From NCBI RefSeq assembly GCF_022678625.1, contig NZ_JALBYQ010000001.1, positions 434,001 through 498,000 on the forward strand: a stretch of 64,000 bases of DNA, read 5' to 3'. Under the pieces are notes generated by a model. It saw only the letters and a list, made by a program, of their open reading frames with translations, made no database searches and was not told the DNA's origin. The number at the start of each line of letters is the position of its first letter. Position 1 is the stretch's first letter. The DNA comes from Aliiroseovarius subalbicans (GTDB lineage: Bacteria > Pseudomonadota > Alphaproteobacteria > Rhodobacterales > Rhodobacteraceae). Both the position numbers and the translations under genes were made by a program. This document shows, one piece after another, positions 43,668 to 55,418 of this stretch.

Positions 43668-45041
43668 TTAACTGGGCGAGATTGCTGCGATTTCGCGCAG
43701 CCGTTCGCCCACCTGTGCATCCGAGCCGAAGCCATATCGCGCCCATCCCAGAGAGTCGAGCCTGACCAGCTGCGCTTCGGTGCCGCGCCCTGCAAGCTCA
43801 AGTGCTTCGGCTTTAATCATCAGGAGCGTGGACAAAAGGGCGGCATTTTCCGCCTGCATTACCGGCGAGACATGGGTGTTCACGATGCCGATGGCACGCT
43901 CGGCCTGACCTGCGGACAGGGCATAGGCGGCCAGCTGCACGCCCATATGTGCGGCCTGAAGCGCGCTGCCGGGGGTGTTGCTATAGATCGTTTCCGCCTC
44001 ACGGAAGGCCTGTAGCGCAACGTCGCTGTTTACGCCCAGAGACAGACGGCCCAGGGCATAGAGGCTGAAGGCCAGCCGCGTATCATACCAACCTTGCGTG
44101 CGGGCGATATGCACCGCATCCTGTGCCGCGCTACGGCGACGCGTTGTGTTGGTGGTGGCGCCCAAGGCGGTTTCGATCGCTTTTTTCCAGGCGGTTGGGG
44201 TCGGCGCAGCGCGACCGGGCGTGCCGTCGCCACCGGCCGGGTTCAGACGGGCCAGAATGCCCGGAAGCCGTGCGGCCACTTGGGATTTGCTCATGCCGCT
44301 GCGCAGATCGCGACTGTAGTAGGCGCGCAGCACCAGCATGTCGAACCCGGTCAGAACCGTGTGGAAATTGTCATCGTTGAACACGCTGTCATTCAGGCGA
44401 TACAGGTCGTTCACTGGCCCCAGCGCCTGCGCGACCTCTTCGTGCAAACAGTCGCGCATCTCCTGCGGGGCGATGTCGCCGGGGATGAAAACCGCCATGC
44501 GTTTGCGGCTGGTCATCGCGGTCCAGTCGGTCGCGGGAGTGCCGCGCAGCTTGCGGAACTCGTCCCAGCTGGCAACATTGGGCGCGACGAAACAGGCGGC
44601 ATGCGGGACGAGGCGTTGCAGCTGCCGTTTCGTGATGACCTCAAGCGTGATGCCTGCGGCTTGAGTGCCCGCCACCTGGCGGATGTCGATCCCCGCCTCA
44701 ACGCGCAGCCGCGCCAACAACCTGTCTAGATCGAGTTGCAACGCGCTGGGGGCTTTGCCGGTAACGCGCAAGGTGACAGGGCCTTCGAACCGCGTCAGAA
44801 CCGGCAGGGCGCGACCGCTTTCCAGGCTGAACGCAAGATCCAGGAAATCCGAGGCGATCTGCCCATTCGGACGGGCCGGTGCTGCGATCCGCGACCCGGC
44901 GAACGCCTTCATAGGCGGCAGCGCCGAGGGCAGCGAGGCGACCTGACGGGTCGTGATCTCGGCCTGGCGCGTGGCTGTTCCGTTCGGTGCCTGCATACAG
45001 GCCGACAGGGCCAGTAATGCTGGAAAAATCATACGACGCAT
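43668..45041 (-). CDS. DUF2927 lipoprotein
   Basis: 457 residues. The signal MRRMIFPALLALSACMQ has a lipobox (LSAC). A DUF2927 domain occupies about 50-240 with the characteristic CLHEEVAQALGPVNDLYRLNDSVFNDDNFHTVLTGFD. The C-terminal 160 residues are helical repeats resembling TPRs (YDTRLAFSLYALGRLSLG, AAYALSAGQAERAIGI). The HEE motif recalls a metallopeptidase-like site, but no activity is known. It lies 3 bp downstream of the GNAT gene and 34 bp upstream of the small membrane protein gene. Confidence 0.82.
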   Translation of the reverse strand: MRRMIFPALLALSACMQAPNGTATRQAEITTRQVASLPSALPPMKAFAGSRIAAPARPNGQIASDFLDLAFSLESGRALPVLTRFEGPVTLRVTGKAPSALQLDLDRLLARLRVEAGIDIRQVAGTQAAGITLEVITKRQLQRLVPHAACFVAPNVASWDEFRKLRGTPATDWTAMTSRKRMAVFIPGDIAPQEMRDCLHEEVAQALGPVNDLYRLNDSVFNDDNFHTVLTGFDMLVLRAYYSRDLRSGMSKSQVAARLPGILARLNPAGGDGTPGRAAPTPTAWKKAIETALGATTNTTRRRSAAQDAVHIARTQGWYDTRLAFSLYALGRLSLGVNSDVALQAFREAETIYSNTPGSALQAAHMGVQLAAYALSAGQAERAIGIVNTHVSPVMQAENAALLSTLLMIKAEALELAGRGTEAQLVRLDSLGWARYGFGSDAQVGERLREIAAISPS

Positions 45042-45044
45042 GGC

Positions 45045-45503
45045 TCAACCCCTCCCATACCGGATGAAAGGCGTGAGCACGCCAATCCGGTCATATAGCT
45101 TGCGAGCGGTGTGATTGAAATCCTGTGTCATCCAGTAGACCCCTGGCGTGCCATTCGCATCCGCGGCGTCATAGACCGCTTCGATCAGCGCGCGCCCGAT
45201 GCCCATGCCCCGAACATCGGGGTCGGCATACAGGTCCTGCAGGTAACAGACATTTTCGATCTTCCAGGCGTGACGATGGAAAAGATAGTGGACCAACCCG
45301 ACCGGGCGGCCATCTACCAAAGCCAACAGGCCCCGGAACTCGTTCGGATCCTCTGACAGGATGCGCGAAAAGGTGGTTTCATAAACCTCTTCGCTCACTT
45401 CGGTCTGATAGAATCTCAGGTAGGCTTCCCACAGCCGTGCCCAATTTTCTTTGTCAGACGTCGTCAACGGTCGAACGATTATGTGAGCATTGTCTCCCAA
45501 CAC
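45045..45503 (-). CDS. GNAT-family N-acetyltransferase
   Basis: About 152 residues. The start is uncertain: the frame is open to an ATG at 45587, but conserved GNAT sequence begins at IIVRPLTTSDKENW, so the GTG at 45503 is used here. The acetyl-CoA loop is DPDVRGMGIGRALIEAVYDAA (the R-x-x-G-x-G motif), followed by TPGVYWMTQDFNHTARKLYDRIG. The substrate is unknown. Confidence 0.8.
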   Translation of the reverse strand: MLGDNAHIIVRPLTTSDKENWARLWEAYLRFYQTEVSEEVYETTFSRILSEDPNEFRGLLALVDGRPVGLVHYLFHRHAWKIENVCYLQDLYADPDVRGMGIGRALIEAVYDAADANGTPGVYWMTQDFNHTARKLYDRIGVLTPFIRYGRG

Positions 45504-45848
45504 AATACAAACACACCTTATTATCGCCCCCCCAGGCCCGATCATGGTTAGGGGAAGGGTGCGATTCCCCCAAGTGAAATGTGGCACGATTGAGGCAAGA
45601 AACAGATTGTTGCCATATTTGGCTCAATGGCACGGGCAGATATAGTGGGTGGGCCGCGCTCTGACACAACGCATCTGTTGGGTGACGCGGGGGCAGGTGC
45701 CACATTTGGGCCGAAATGTGACGAATCGGGGGCGAGAACCGGAAATGCACCCGAATTCGCGGCTTCTGGCCGCATATGGGCAGATAAACGCTTGCGCTGT
45801 GGCGGTGGTCGGGTATCCGGGTGGGGAGTTCTTCGACAAAGCAGGCCC
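45504..45848. other. Divergent intergenic region, no gene seen
   Basis: 345 bp between the GNAT and desaturase starts. No convincing small gene is seen. The motif AAATGTG occurs three times: as AAATGTGGCAC at 45577-45587, inverted as GTGCCACATTT at 45697-45707, and within GAAATGTG at 45713-45720. These could be sites for a regulator of the desaturase. Part of the region could be the 5' end of the GNAT gene if the ATG at 45587 is used. Confidence 0.5.
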
Positions 45849-46907
45849 ATGACCATACACACGCCCCCCGTTTCGCCCGATCTCGATACATCTCCCGTGC
45901 AGACGCCCGACGAAATGTCGCCCCGTGACTGGGTGAAAACCCTGGCCGGGTATCGCGAACCAAACCAGATGCGCAGCGTTGTTGAGCTGGCGATCACGAT
46001 CGGACCGTTCGTGGCCCTTTGGGCGCTGGCCTGGTGGTCGCTGTCGGTTAGCTATTGGTTGACCCTGGCGATCTCGATCGCGAATGCGGCCTTTCTACTG
46101 CGCCTGTTCACCATCCAACACGATTGCGGCCACGGCGCGTTTTTCAAAAGCCGGGTGGTCAGCGACTGGGTCGGGCGCTTTCTCGGCCTCCTGACCCTGA
46201 CGCCCTATGATGTCTGGCGGCGCACCCATGCGGTGCACCACGGGGCCGCGGGCAATCTGGATCGGCGGGGGATGGGTGACATCCACACGAAGACGGTGGC
46301 GGAATACCAAGCGCTGTCGTCGTGGGAACAGCTGCAGTATCGCCTGTATCGCCACCCTGTGACCCTGTTCGCCTTCGCACCCGGGTATCTGTTCTTCCTG
46401 CAAAACCGCCTGCCGCTGGGGCTGATGAATGCCGGACGCTATTGGATCAGCGCGATGGGCACCAATGCGGCCATCCTGATTGCGCTGGCGGTGATTTGGT
46501 ATTTCGGCGGCATGATGCCGGTGCTTTTGATCTTCGTGCCGTCAACCCTGATCGCAGCCACTGCGGGCATGTGGCTGTTTTACGTGCAGCACCAGTTCGA
46601 GGCGACCCAATGGGATCACGAAAGCGAATGGCAGGTACATGACGCGGCGCTGTACGGCTCTTCCTATTACGTTCTACCACCGGTTCTGAACTGGTTCAGC
46701 GCCAACATCGGCATGCATCACGTGCACCACCTATATGCGCGCATCCCGTTCTATCGCCTGCCCGAAGTGCTGCGTGATCACCAGGAGCTGGCGCGCGCCA
46801 ACCGGATGACGATCCGCGAAAGCCTGACCAGCGCACGGTTGCACCTGTGGGATGAAAAGACCCGCCGCCTGGTGTCCTTCCGCCAGGCCCGCGCGCTTTA
46901 CGGGTGA
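45849..46907 (+). CDS. Membrane fatty acid desaturase
   Basis: 352 residues from the ATG at 45849; the upstream 74 codons of open frame are not protein-like. The three histidine boxes of acyl-lipid desaturases are present: HDCGH, HAVHH and HHVHH, with four hydrophobic helices between them. They bind the di-iron centre that inserts a double bond in membrane lipid acyl chains. Related enzymes of the OLE1/DesA-type adjust membrane fluidity. It stands alone with a long upstream region. Confidence 0.9.
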   Translation: MTIHTPPVSPDLDTSPVQTPDEMSPRDWVKTLAGYREPNQMRSVVELAITIGPFVALWALAWWSLSVSYWLTLAISIANAAFLLRLFTIQHDCGHGAFFKSRVVSDWVGRFLGLLTLTPYDVWRRTHAVHHGAAGNLDRRGMGDIHTKTVAEYQALSSWEQLQYRLYRHPVTLFAFAPGYLFFLQNRLPLGLMNAGRYWISAMGTNAAILIALAVIWYFGGMMPVLLIFVPSTLIAATAGMWLFYVQHQFEATQWDHESEWQVHDAALYGSSYYVLPPVLNWFSANIGMHHVHHLYARIPFYRLPEVLRDHQELARANRMTIRESLTSARLHLWDEKTRRLVSFRQARALYG

Positions 46908-47048
46908 GAGGTGGGCTGGGGCAGGGCGCCTGATCCCGGTATGACCCACCTCAGGGCGCGCGCCCCCAAACCCTGCTATACTGGACCCGCCTAGAAAGCA
47001 TCCCGCCCTCCGAGATGCGAGGCGCGGGCCAGATGAAAGGGGGGCGTT

Positions 47049-47774
47049 ATGAAACTTGTTACGATCATGCTCGCCGGGTTGGTTTCCCTTCCCGTTCAGG
47101 CATTTGCACAAGATGTCACCATCGGCACATTGGCCGACTACGATCCGGGGGTTTTCACCGTTGATGCAGCGGCCTTGCAGGGGTTCGAGAAAGCCCTGGG
47201 CGAGGCGCTGTGCGATCGTGGCGGGCTGACCTGCACTTGGAAGGTGCTGGACGCCGAGGCGCTTTTGCCCGCGTTGCAAGGTAAAGACGTCGACGTGATG
47301 ATGGGCGCCATCCCGATGACGCGGGTGCTGGGTGACGGGATCGAGACCACCGCCGCCTATCTTTACCCGGACGTTTTCGATTTCGTCGGCCCGACAGGGA
47401 CCGAGCTGCATGGCGACGTGCGCAAGGTGGCGTCGATCTCGGATCCGGCGATTGACGCTTGGCATGGCAGCACGGGTTATGTGCTTGAACTGATGCCGAC
47501 GCTGGCGGACGCGGTGGCCGCGGTGGAAAGCGGGGCCGTGGACGTGGCGGTGGGCGAACGCGCCGACCTTGCGCCGCTGCTCGCGCAATCTGACGGTACG
47601 GTGGAGGTCGTCACCGGCAACCGACGGCTTCGCCCCGGTGTGACGATGGCGTTGCATGCCGACAACATCGACCTGCGCTTCACCTTCGAAGACCTGATCT
47701 ATGACATGACGCAGGACGGCAGCCTGAATGCGCTGACCGAGGTCTGGTTCGGCAAGGATGCCTATACCTGGTAA
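47049..47774 (+). CDS. Periplasmic substrate-binding protein (SBP family 3-like)
   Basis: 241 residues. A signal peptide (MKLVTIMLAGLVSLPVQAFAQ) is followed by a bilobal binding fold: IGTLADYDPGVFT, FEKALGEALCDRGGLTCTWKV with a Cys pair, LQGKDVDVMMGAIPMT and GAVDVAVGERADLAPLL. These are the turns of amino-acid-type extracellular solute-binding proteins. There is no ABC permease or ATPase gene beside it, so it is an orphan binding protein. Confidence 0.85.
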   Translation: MKLVTIMLAGLVSLPVQAFAQDVTIGTLADYDPGVFTVDAAALQGFEKALGEALCDRGGLTCTWKVLDAEALLPALQGKDVDVMMGAIPMTRVLGDGIETTAAYLYPDVFDFVGPTGTELHGDVRKVASISDPAIDAWHGSTGYVLELMPTLADAVAAVESGAVDVAVGERADLAPLLAQSDGTVEVVTGNRRLRPGVTMALHADNIDLRFTFEDLIYDMTQDGSLNALTEVWFGKDAYTW

Positions 47775-47795
47775 GTCAAAGGGCGGGCGGCGGGT

Positions 47796-48635
47796 TTAGC
47801 GCTGCCCGCGCGCCATGAAGGCCAGGCGTTCGAACAAGTGCACGTCCTGTTCGTTTTTCAAAAGCGCGCCGTGCAGTTTCGGCAGGGCGGACGCCCCGTC
47901 GCGCTTCAGGTCTTCGGAATTCATGTCCTCGGCCAGAAGCAGCTTCAACCAGTCCAGCACTTCCGAAGTCGACGGCTTTTTCTTCAGCCCGGCCTGGTCG
48001 CGGATGTCGTAAAACTGCGTCAGCGCGGTGGTCAGAAGCTGTTCCTTGATGCCTGGGTGATGCACCTCGACGATCTGCTTCATCGTCTCCATTTCCGGAA
48101 ACCGGATATAGTGGAAGAAACAGCGGCGCAGGAAGGCGTCGGGCAGTTCCTTTTCGTTGTTCGAGGTGATGATAATGATCGGGCGTTGCTGCGCACGGAT
48201 CGTCTCGCCGGTCTCGTAGACGTGGAACTCCATCTTGTCGAGCTCCTGCAGCAGGTCGTTGGGAAACTCGATATCGGCCTTGTCGATCTCGTCGATCAAA
48301 AGCACCACGCGTTCGCCGGCCTCGAAGGCCTCCCACAACTTGCCGCGCTTGATGTAATTCGACACGTCATGCACACGTTCGTCGCCCAGCTGACTGTCGC
48401 GCAGACGGCTGACGGCGTCGTATTCATACAGGCCCTGCTGCGCGCGGGTGGTGGACTTGATGTTCCACTCGATCATGCGCAGGCCCAGGCTGGTCGCAAC
48501 CTGGCGCGCCAGCTCGGTCTTGCCGGTGCCCGGTTCGCCCTTCACCAGAAGGGGACGTTCAAGCGCCACGGCGGCGTTTACCGCCACGCTCAGGTCTTCA
48601 GTGGCGACATAGGTCTCGGTCGATGCAAATTTCAT
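47796..48635 (-). CDS. MoxR-family AAA+ ATPase
   Basis: 279 residues from the ATG at 48635. The open frame extends far upstream only because stops are rare in this high-GC DNA. Walker A is VKGEPGTGKTELA, Walker B VVLLIDEIDKAD, sensor 1 IIITSNNEKELPDAFLRRCFFHYIRFP. It is the usual partner of a CoxE-type VWA protein such as the one at 42.3-43.5 kb; together they form chaperone-like machines. It is divergent from the dksA-like gene. Confidence 0.92.
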   Translation of the reverse strand: MKFASTETYVATEDLSVAVNAAVALERPLLVKGEPGTGKTELARQVATSLGLRMIEWNIKSTTRAQQGLYEYDAVSRLRDSQLGDERVHDVSNYIKRGKLWEAFEAGERVVLLIDEIDKADIEFPNDLLQELDKMEFHVYETGETIRAQQRPIIIITSNNEKELPDAFLRRCFFHYIRFPEMETMKQIVEVHHPGIKEQLLTTALTQFYDIRDQAGLKKKPSTSEVLDWLKLLLAEDMNSEDLKRDGASALPKLHGALLKNEQDVHLFERLAFMARGQR

Positions 48636-48821
48636 GGTTTTTTCAGCACTCTGGCAGGGGGTCGGACATTGCGCCCTTATGCCCCAGTGAATACGGCAAG
48701 GGCAAGCGGTTTGCCCGGTAGACATCCCCTTGGCGCGGGTGTAAACGGGCGCCAGGAGGAGACCGGAGGACTTGACCTGCTGCGTGCAGGAGAGTGGACC
48801 GGCGAGCAAAAGGACCATGGT

Positions 48822-49244
48822 ATGAAAGCCGAAACTTTCCTGCCCGACGATTATCGGCCCGCCGAAGACGAACCCTTCATGAATGACCGGCAGACGGAAT
48901 ATTTCCGTCGCAAGCTGGAAGCATGGAAGGCCGAGCTTCTGGATGATGGCAAGCACACGATCGAAGGGCTGCAAGCCGCCACGCGCAACATTCCCGATGT
49001 CTCGGACCGTGCGTCCGAGGAAACCGACCGGGCGCTGGAATTGCGCACCCGGGATCGCCAGCGCAAGCTGGTGGCGAAGATCGATCAGGCCCTGCGCCGG
49101 ATCGAGCAGGGGGAATACGGGTATTGCGAAGCGACCGGAGACCCGATTTCGCTCAAACGCCTGGACGCGCGTCCGATCGCGACCCTGAGCCTTGAGGCCC
49201 AGGAACGCCACGAGCGCCGCGAAAAGGTGCACCGCGACACGTGA
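48822..49244 (+). CDS. dksA: DksA/TraR-family transcription factor, zinc-poor type
   Basis: 140 residues from the ATG at 48822. The coiled-coil with the DxxDxA-like tip region (NIPDVSDRASEETDRALELRTRDRQRKL) and the C-terminal globular motif GEYGYCEATGDPISLKRLDARPIATLSLEAQERHER are present. DksA enters the RNA polymerase secondary channel and acts with ppGpp. Of the four zinc cysteines of E. coli DksA only one (YCEATGD) remains, as in C-poor DksA variants that work without zinc. A terminator follows. Confidence 0.92.
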   Translation: MKAETFLPDDYRPAEDEPFMNDRQTEYFRRKLEAWKAELLDDGKHTIEGLQAATRNIPDVSDRASEETDRALELRTRDRQRKLVAKIDQALRRIEQGEYGYCEATGDPISLKRLDARPIATLSLEAQERHERREKVHRDT

Positions 49245-49270
49245 TGCCGGGAAACGGGCGGACACTAATG

Positions 49271-49310
49271 AGAACACCGGGGCGTCCACGCTCTGGTGTT
49301 CTTTGCTTTT
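49271..49310 (+). terminator. Terminator after dksA
   Basis: AGAACACC pairs with GGTGTTCT (with further GGG/CTC pairing inside), then CTTTGCTTTT. It lies 26 bp after the dksA stop and before the monooxygenase gene. Confidence 0.8.
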
Positions 49311-49322
49311 AAGGGGGGAGAG

Positions 49323-50492
49323 ATGCTCGAAGGTCAGGACATAACCGTCATGGGCGGCGGCATCGGCGGCTTTGCTGCGGCCACGGCACTGGCACAACGC
49401 GGGGCCAGGGTGCGCGTGTTGGAACAAGCGGACGAGATCACCGAGGTCGGCGCCGGGTTGCAGATCAGCCCCAATGGCGTGCGGGTTCTGGACGCGCTGG
49501 GGCTGGGCGACGGCGCCCGCGCGCGGTCCACGCGGTCGCGCGGCGTTTGGCTGCGTGACGGTCCGTCCGGGCGCGAGGTGATTGACCTGGATCTGGCCAG
49601 GCTGCGCCCGGACGCGGACTTTCTTCTGTTCCACCGCGCCGATCTTCTGGACCTTCTGGCAGGCGCCGCGCGCGACGCGGGTGTTGACATCGTCACCGGC
49701 GCGCGGGTGGAAAAGGTTGACGTCGGGCCGGGGCGCCCGACCCTCCACATCGCCGGGCAAGGGGCCGAAGAGGTCGGCTTTCTAGTCGGCGCCGACGGGT
49801 TGCATTCGGTTCTCCGTCCCGAGCTGAACGGCACCCATCCGCCGTTTTTCACCGGCCAGGTCGCCTGGCGTGCGATGGTGCCCGCCACCGGGCGCGAAGA
49901 GCCCGAGGCCAGCGTGTTCATGGGGCCGGGGCGCCACATGGTGACCTATCCGTTGCGCCAGGGCCAGGTGGTGAACCTGGTCGCGGTTGAAGAGCGCAAG
50001 GAGTGGGCTGAGGAAGGCTGGTTCATCCGCGACGACCCCGCCAATCTCAAATCCGCCTTTCGCGGCTTTTGTCAGGATGCGCAGGACGTGCTGAACCGGG
50101 TTGAAGAGGTGCACGTCTGGGGCCTGCACCGCCACCCCGTCGCGTTGGAATGGCACAAGGGCTTCTGCGCACTTCTGGGCGACGCGGCGCATCCCACGCT
50201 GCCCTTCATAGCGCAGGGCGCCGTGATGGCGCTCGAGGATGCCTGGGCGCTGGCCGACAGTCTCGACAGCACCGGGCTTCTGGACGGTCCAGCGCTGTAT
50301 CAGGCGCGCCGTCGCCACCGGGTCGAACGGGTGATCGAAGCCGCGAACAAGAACGCGCGCAATTATCACTACGGCAATCCGATGGCGAAGGTCCTGGGCC
50401 ACAACGTGCTGCGGCTGGCCGGGCGGTTTGCGCCCGAGAAAGTGCTGGGGCGCTTTGACTGGATCTACGACTACGACGTGACGCAGGCCTAG
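49323..50492 (+). CDS. FAD-dependent aromatic-type monooxygenase
   Basis: 389 residues from the ATG at 49323, with AGGGGGGAGAG just before it. The group A flavoprotein hydroxylase motifs are ITVMGGGIGGFAAATALAQRG (FAD Rossmann), FHRADLLDLL near 105 (DG-like NAD(P)H motif VGADGLHSVLR follows) and ALLGDAAHPTLPFIAQGA (second FAD motif). It is closest in wording to salicylate/3-hydroxybenzoate hydroxylases. No ring-cleavage genes are adjacent. Its stop overlaps that of the converging gene by CTAG. Confidence 0.88.
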   Translation: MLEGQDITVMGGGIGGFAAATALAQRGARVRVLEQADEITEVGAGLQISPNGVRVLDALGLGDGARARSTRSRGVWLRDGPSGREVIDLDLARLRPDADFLLFHRADLLDLLAGAARDAGVDIVTGARVEKVDVGPGRPTLHIAGQGAEEVGFLVGADGLHSVLRPELNGTHPPFFTGQVAWRAMVPATGREEPEASVFMGPGRHMVTYPLRQGQVVNLVAVEERKEWAEEGWFIRDDPANLKSAFRGFCQDAQDVLNRVEEVHVWGLHRHPVALEWHKGFCALLGDAAHPTLPFIAQGAVMALEDAWALADSLDSTGLLDGPALYQARRRHRVERVIEAANKNARNYHYGNPMAKVLGHNVLRLAGRFAPEKVLGRFDWIYDYDVTQA

Positions 50493-51306
50493 CGGGCTTT
50501 CGCCATCAGGTCAGCGACCTCTCCGCCGCTGATGGTGTGCGACAGGGCTGAAAAATCCCCCCTGTCGAACATCGCATGGCCCAGGTCCTGGATCAGACGA
50601 TGGGTGGCGCGGGCCAGCGCCGAGCCCAGGGAAATGCGCGCCACACCTGCGGTCGCGAATGCGGAGCGGCTGACCTCGGCAAAGGGACCGGCGGCCAGTG
50701 CGTTCACCGGCAAGGTCGTGGCGGCGCATATCTGCGCCTGAGCGCCCATTCCGCCGGGCATCGGCACATACAGGCAATCGGCCCCGGCACCCTCGAACCC
50801 CTGCACCCGTGCCAGCGCCTCGTCCAATCCGTGTTGCCCGTTCATGATGCCATCGGCGCGCGCCACCAGCACGAAATCTCGGGGCAGGGCGCGCGCGGCG
50901 GCCGCGGCGGCGCGGATACGCTCGATCGCCAGGTCGCGCGGATATACCGTGGTGCCGGGCAGGGCGGTGTCTTCGATTGAAATGCCCGCCAGCCCCACCT
51001 CGGCCGCCAGCCGTACCGTTTCGGCGCAGGCCTCGGGGCTGTCGCCAAAGCCGTTTTCGAAATCCCCCGACACCGGCAGGTTCACCGCTGCCACCAGGTC
51101 TTGCGCATGGGAAAGCGCCTCATCCCGGCTGATCGTGCCCATGTCGGGGCGTCCCAGGGTGAAAGCATGCGCACCCGAGGAGGTGGCGATTGCCTGCGCG
51201 CCCAGCCCGGCCAGCAGCTTGGCGCTGCCTATGTCCCAGGCATTGGCCAGGATGAACGGGTCGCCCTTCACGTGCAGCGCGCGAAAGTCGGCGCCGATAT
51301 CGCGGG

Positions 51307-51310
<4 letters not shown>
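50489..51310 (-). CDS. Isocitrate lyase/PEP mutase superfamily enzyme
   Basis: 273 residues of (beta/alpha)8 barrel: PFILANAWDIGSAKLLAGLGAQAIATSSG, the Mg-binding VSGDFENGFGDSPE and ISIEDT, then LVARADGIM. The K-[KR]-C-G-H catalytic motif of isocitrate and methylisocitrate lyases is absent, so it belongs with the PEP-mutase/oxaloacetate-decarboxylase-like group of unknown substrate. It overlaps the aminotransferase gene by 4 bp. Confidence 0.85.
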
Positions 51311-54105
<2,795 letters not shown>

Positions 54106-54144
54106 TGATATGTGTGTATTGCGCGGCAAACTTAAGGTAACCAC

Positions 54145-55308
54145 ATGACCCCCGGTGCCCGCGTGGCCGCCGCCATCGAGGTGCTGGATCAGGTGCGTGC
54201 CGGGCAGCCCGCGGAAAAGGTTCTGACCACTTGGGGGCGTCAGCATCGTTTTGCCGGGTCCAAAGACCGCGCGGCCATTCGGGATCACGTTTTTGACGCT
54301 CTGCGGTGCCTGCGCAGCTATGGCGCCCTGGGCGGGGCCAACACCGGGCGCGGCCTGATGATCGGCGCCTGTGTGGCGCAAGGGATTGATCCGGACACGC
54401 TGTTCACCGGCGAGGGGCACGCGCCCTCACCGATCACTTCGGCCGACTGCACGGCCCCCGAATTGAAAGATCTGCCCGAGGTCGTGCGGCTGGATTGCCC
54501 CGATTGGCTGGCACCTGAGATGAAGGCCTCTCTTGGCGATGATTTCGCCCCGGTGATGGAGGCGCTGCGCCACCGTGCCCCGGTGTTTCTGAGGGTCAAC
54601 CTGGCCCGGATGACCCGCGCAGAGGCCGCCGAAATCCTGGCGCGCGACGAGATCGCGACACAGCCACATCCGCTTGCCAGCAGCGCGCTGGAAGTGACGG
54701 AAAACCCACGCAGAATCCAGATGTCACAGGCCTTTGCCGATGGGATGGTCGAGCTTCAGGATGCCGCCAGCCAGGCCATCCTGACTGCTTTGCAGCTGCG
54801 CCCCGGCCTGCGCGTGCTGGACTATTGCGCCGGGGGTGGTGGCAAGGCGCTCGCTCTTGCCGATGCGGGCTGCACGGTGTTTGCTCACGACATCACCCCC
54901 GAGCGGATGCGCGACATCCCGCAAAGGGCTGCACGCGCGGGGGCCGAGATCACGCTGCTGTCATCCGAGCAGCTGCGCAGGGTTGCGCCCTTCGACCTCG
55001 TCCTGGCCGACGCGCCTTGTTCCGGCAACGGCGCCTGGCGTCGGGCACCGCAGGGGAAATGGGATCTGACGGCGGCGCGATTGGATGAGCTTTGCGCCAT
55101 ACAGGCCGGAATACTCGACAAAATCATCGATTTTGTGGCGCCCGATGGCGTGCTTGCCTACGCCACCTGTTCGCTTCTCACTCGTGAAAACGAGGCGCAG
55201 ATCGCCGCCTTTCAGAACCGTCACCCAAGCTGGACCCAGGTCGCAAACCGCCGGTTGACCCCACTGGATGGTGGGGATGGCTTTTTCCTGTCTGCATTGA
55301 CGCGTTGA
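54145..55308 (+). CDS. RsmB/NSUN-type RNA m5C methyltransferase
   Basis: 387 residues. An N-terminal NusB/RsmB-like helical part (GSKDRAAIRDHVFDALRCLRSYGALGG) and a RsmF-like RNA-binding part precede the Rossmann domain: VLDYCAGGGGKALALADAG, the Asp in VLADAPCSGNGAWRRAPQGKWDL (Cys nucleophile region D-A-P-C) and YATCSLLTRENE (second Cys). This gives cytosine-5 methylation of rRNA; target site not assignable. It lies 39 bp after guaB. Confidence 0.9.
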   Translation: MTPGARVAAAIEVLDQVRAGQPAEKVLTTWGRQHRFAGSKDRAAIRDHVFDALRCLRSYGALGGANTGRGLMIGACVAQGIDPDTLFTGEGHAPSPITSADCTAPELKDLPEVVRLDCPDWLAPEMKASLGDDFAPVMEALRHRAPVFLRVNLARMTRAEAAEILARDEIATQPHPLASSALEVTENPRRIQMSQAFADGMVELQDAASQAILTALQLRPGLRVLDYCAGGGGKALALADAGCTVFAHDITPERMRDIPQRAARAGAEITLLSSEQLRRVAPFDLVLADAPCSGNGAWRRAPQGKWDLTAARLDELCAIQAGILDKIIDFVAPDGVLAYATCSLLTRENEAQIAAFQNRHPSWTQVANRRLTPLDGGDGFFLSALTR

Positions 55309-55418
55309 TCACAGGCTGATTTAGTGCAACCTGAAGTTGTTTGCTGTCGGATGTTAATCGGGGATTAACACTCTACGGGCGAAATACTCCTGACCGAATC
55401 ATGCACAGGGGATCAGAC

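Noticed and set aside
46908-46952. Inverted repeat GAGGTGGG/CCCACCTC after the desaturase gene
   Set aside because: A loop of nearly 30 bases and no T-tract; too weak to call a terminator.
48636-49760. Upstream extension of the MoxR gene frame to 49760
   Set aside because: The frame merely lacks stops; it runs antisense through dksA and the monooxygenase gene. The MoxR fold begins at the ATG at 48635.
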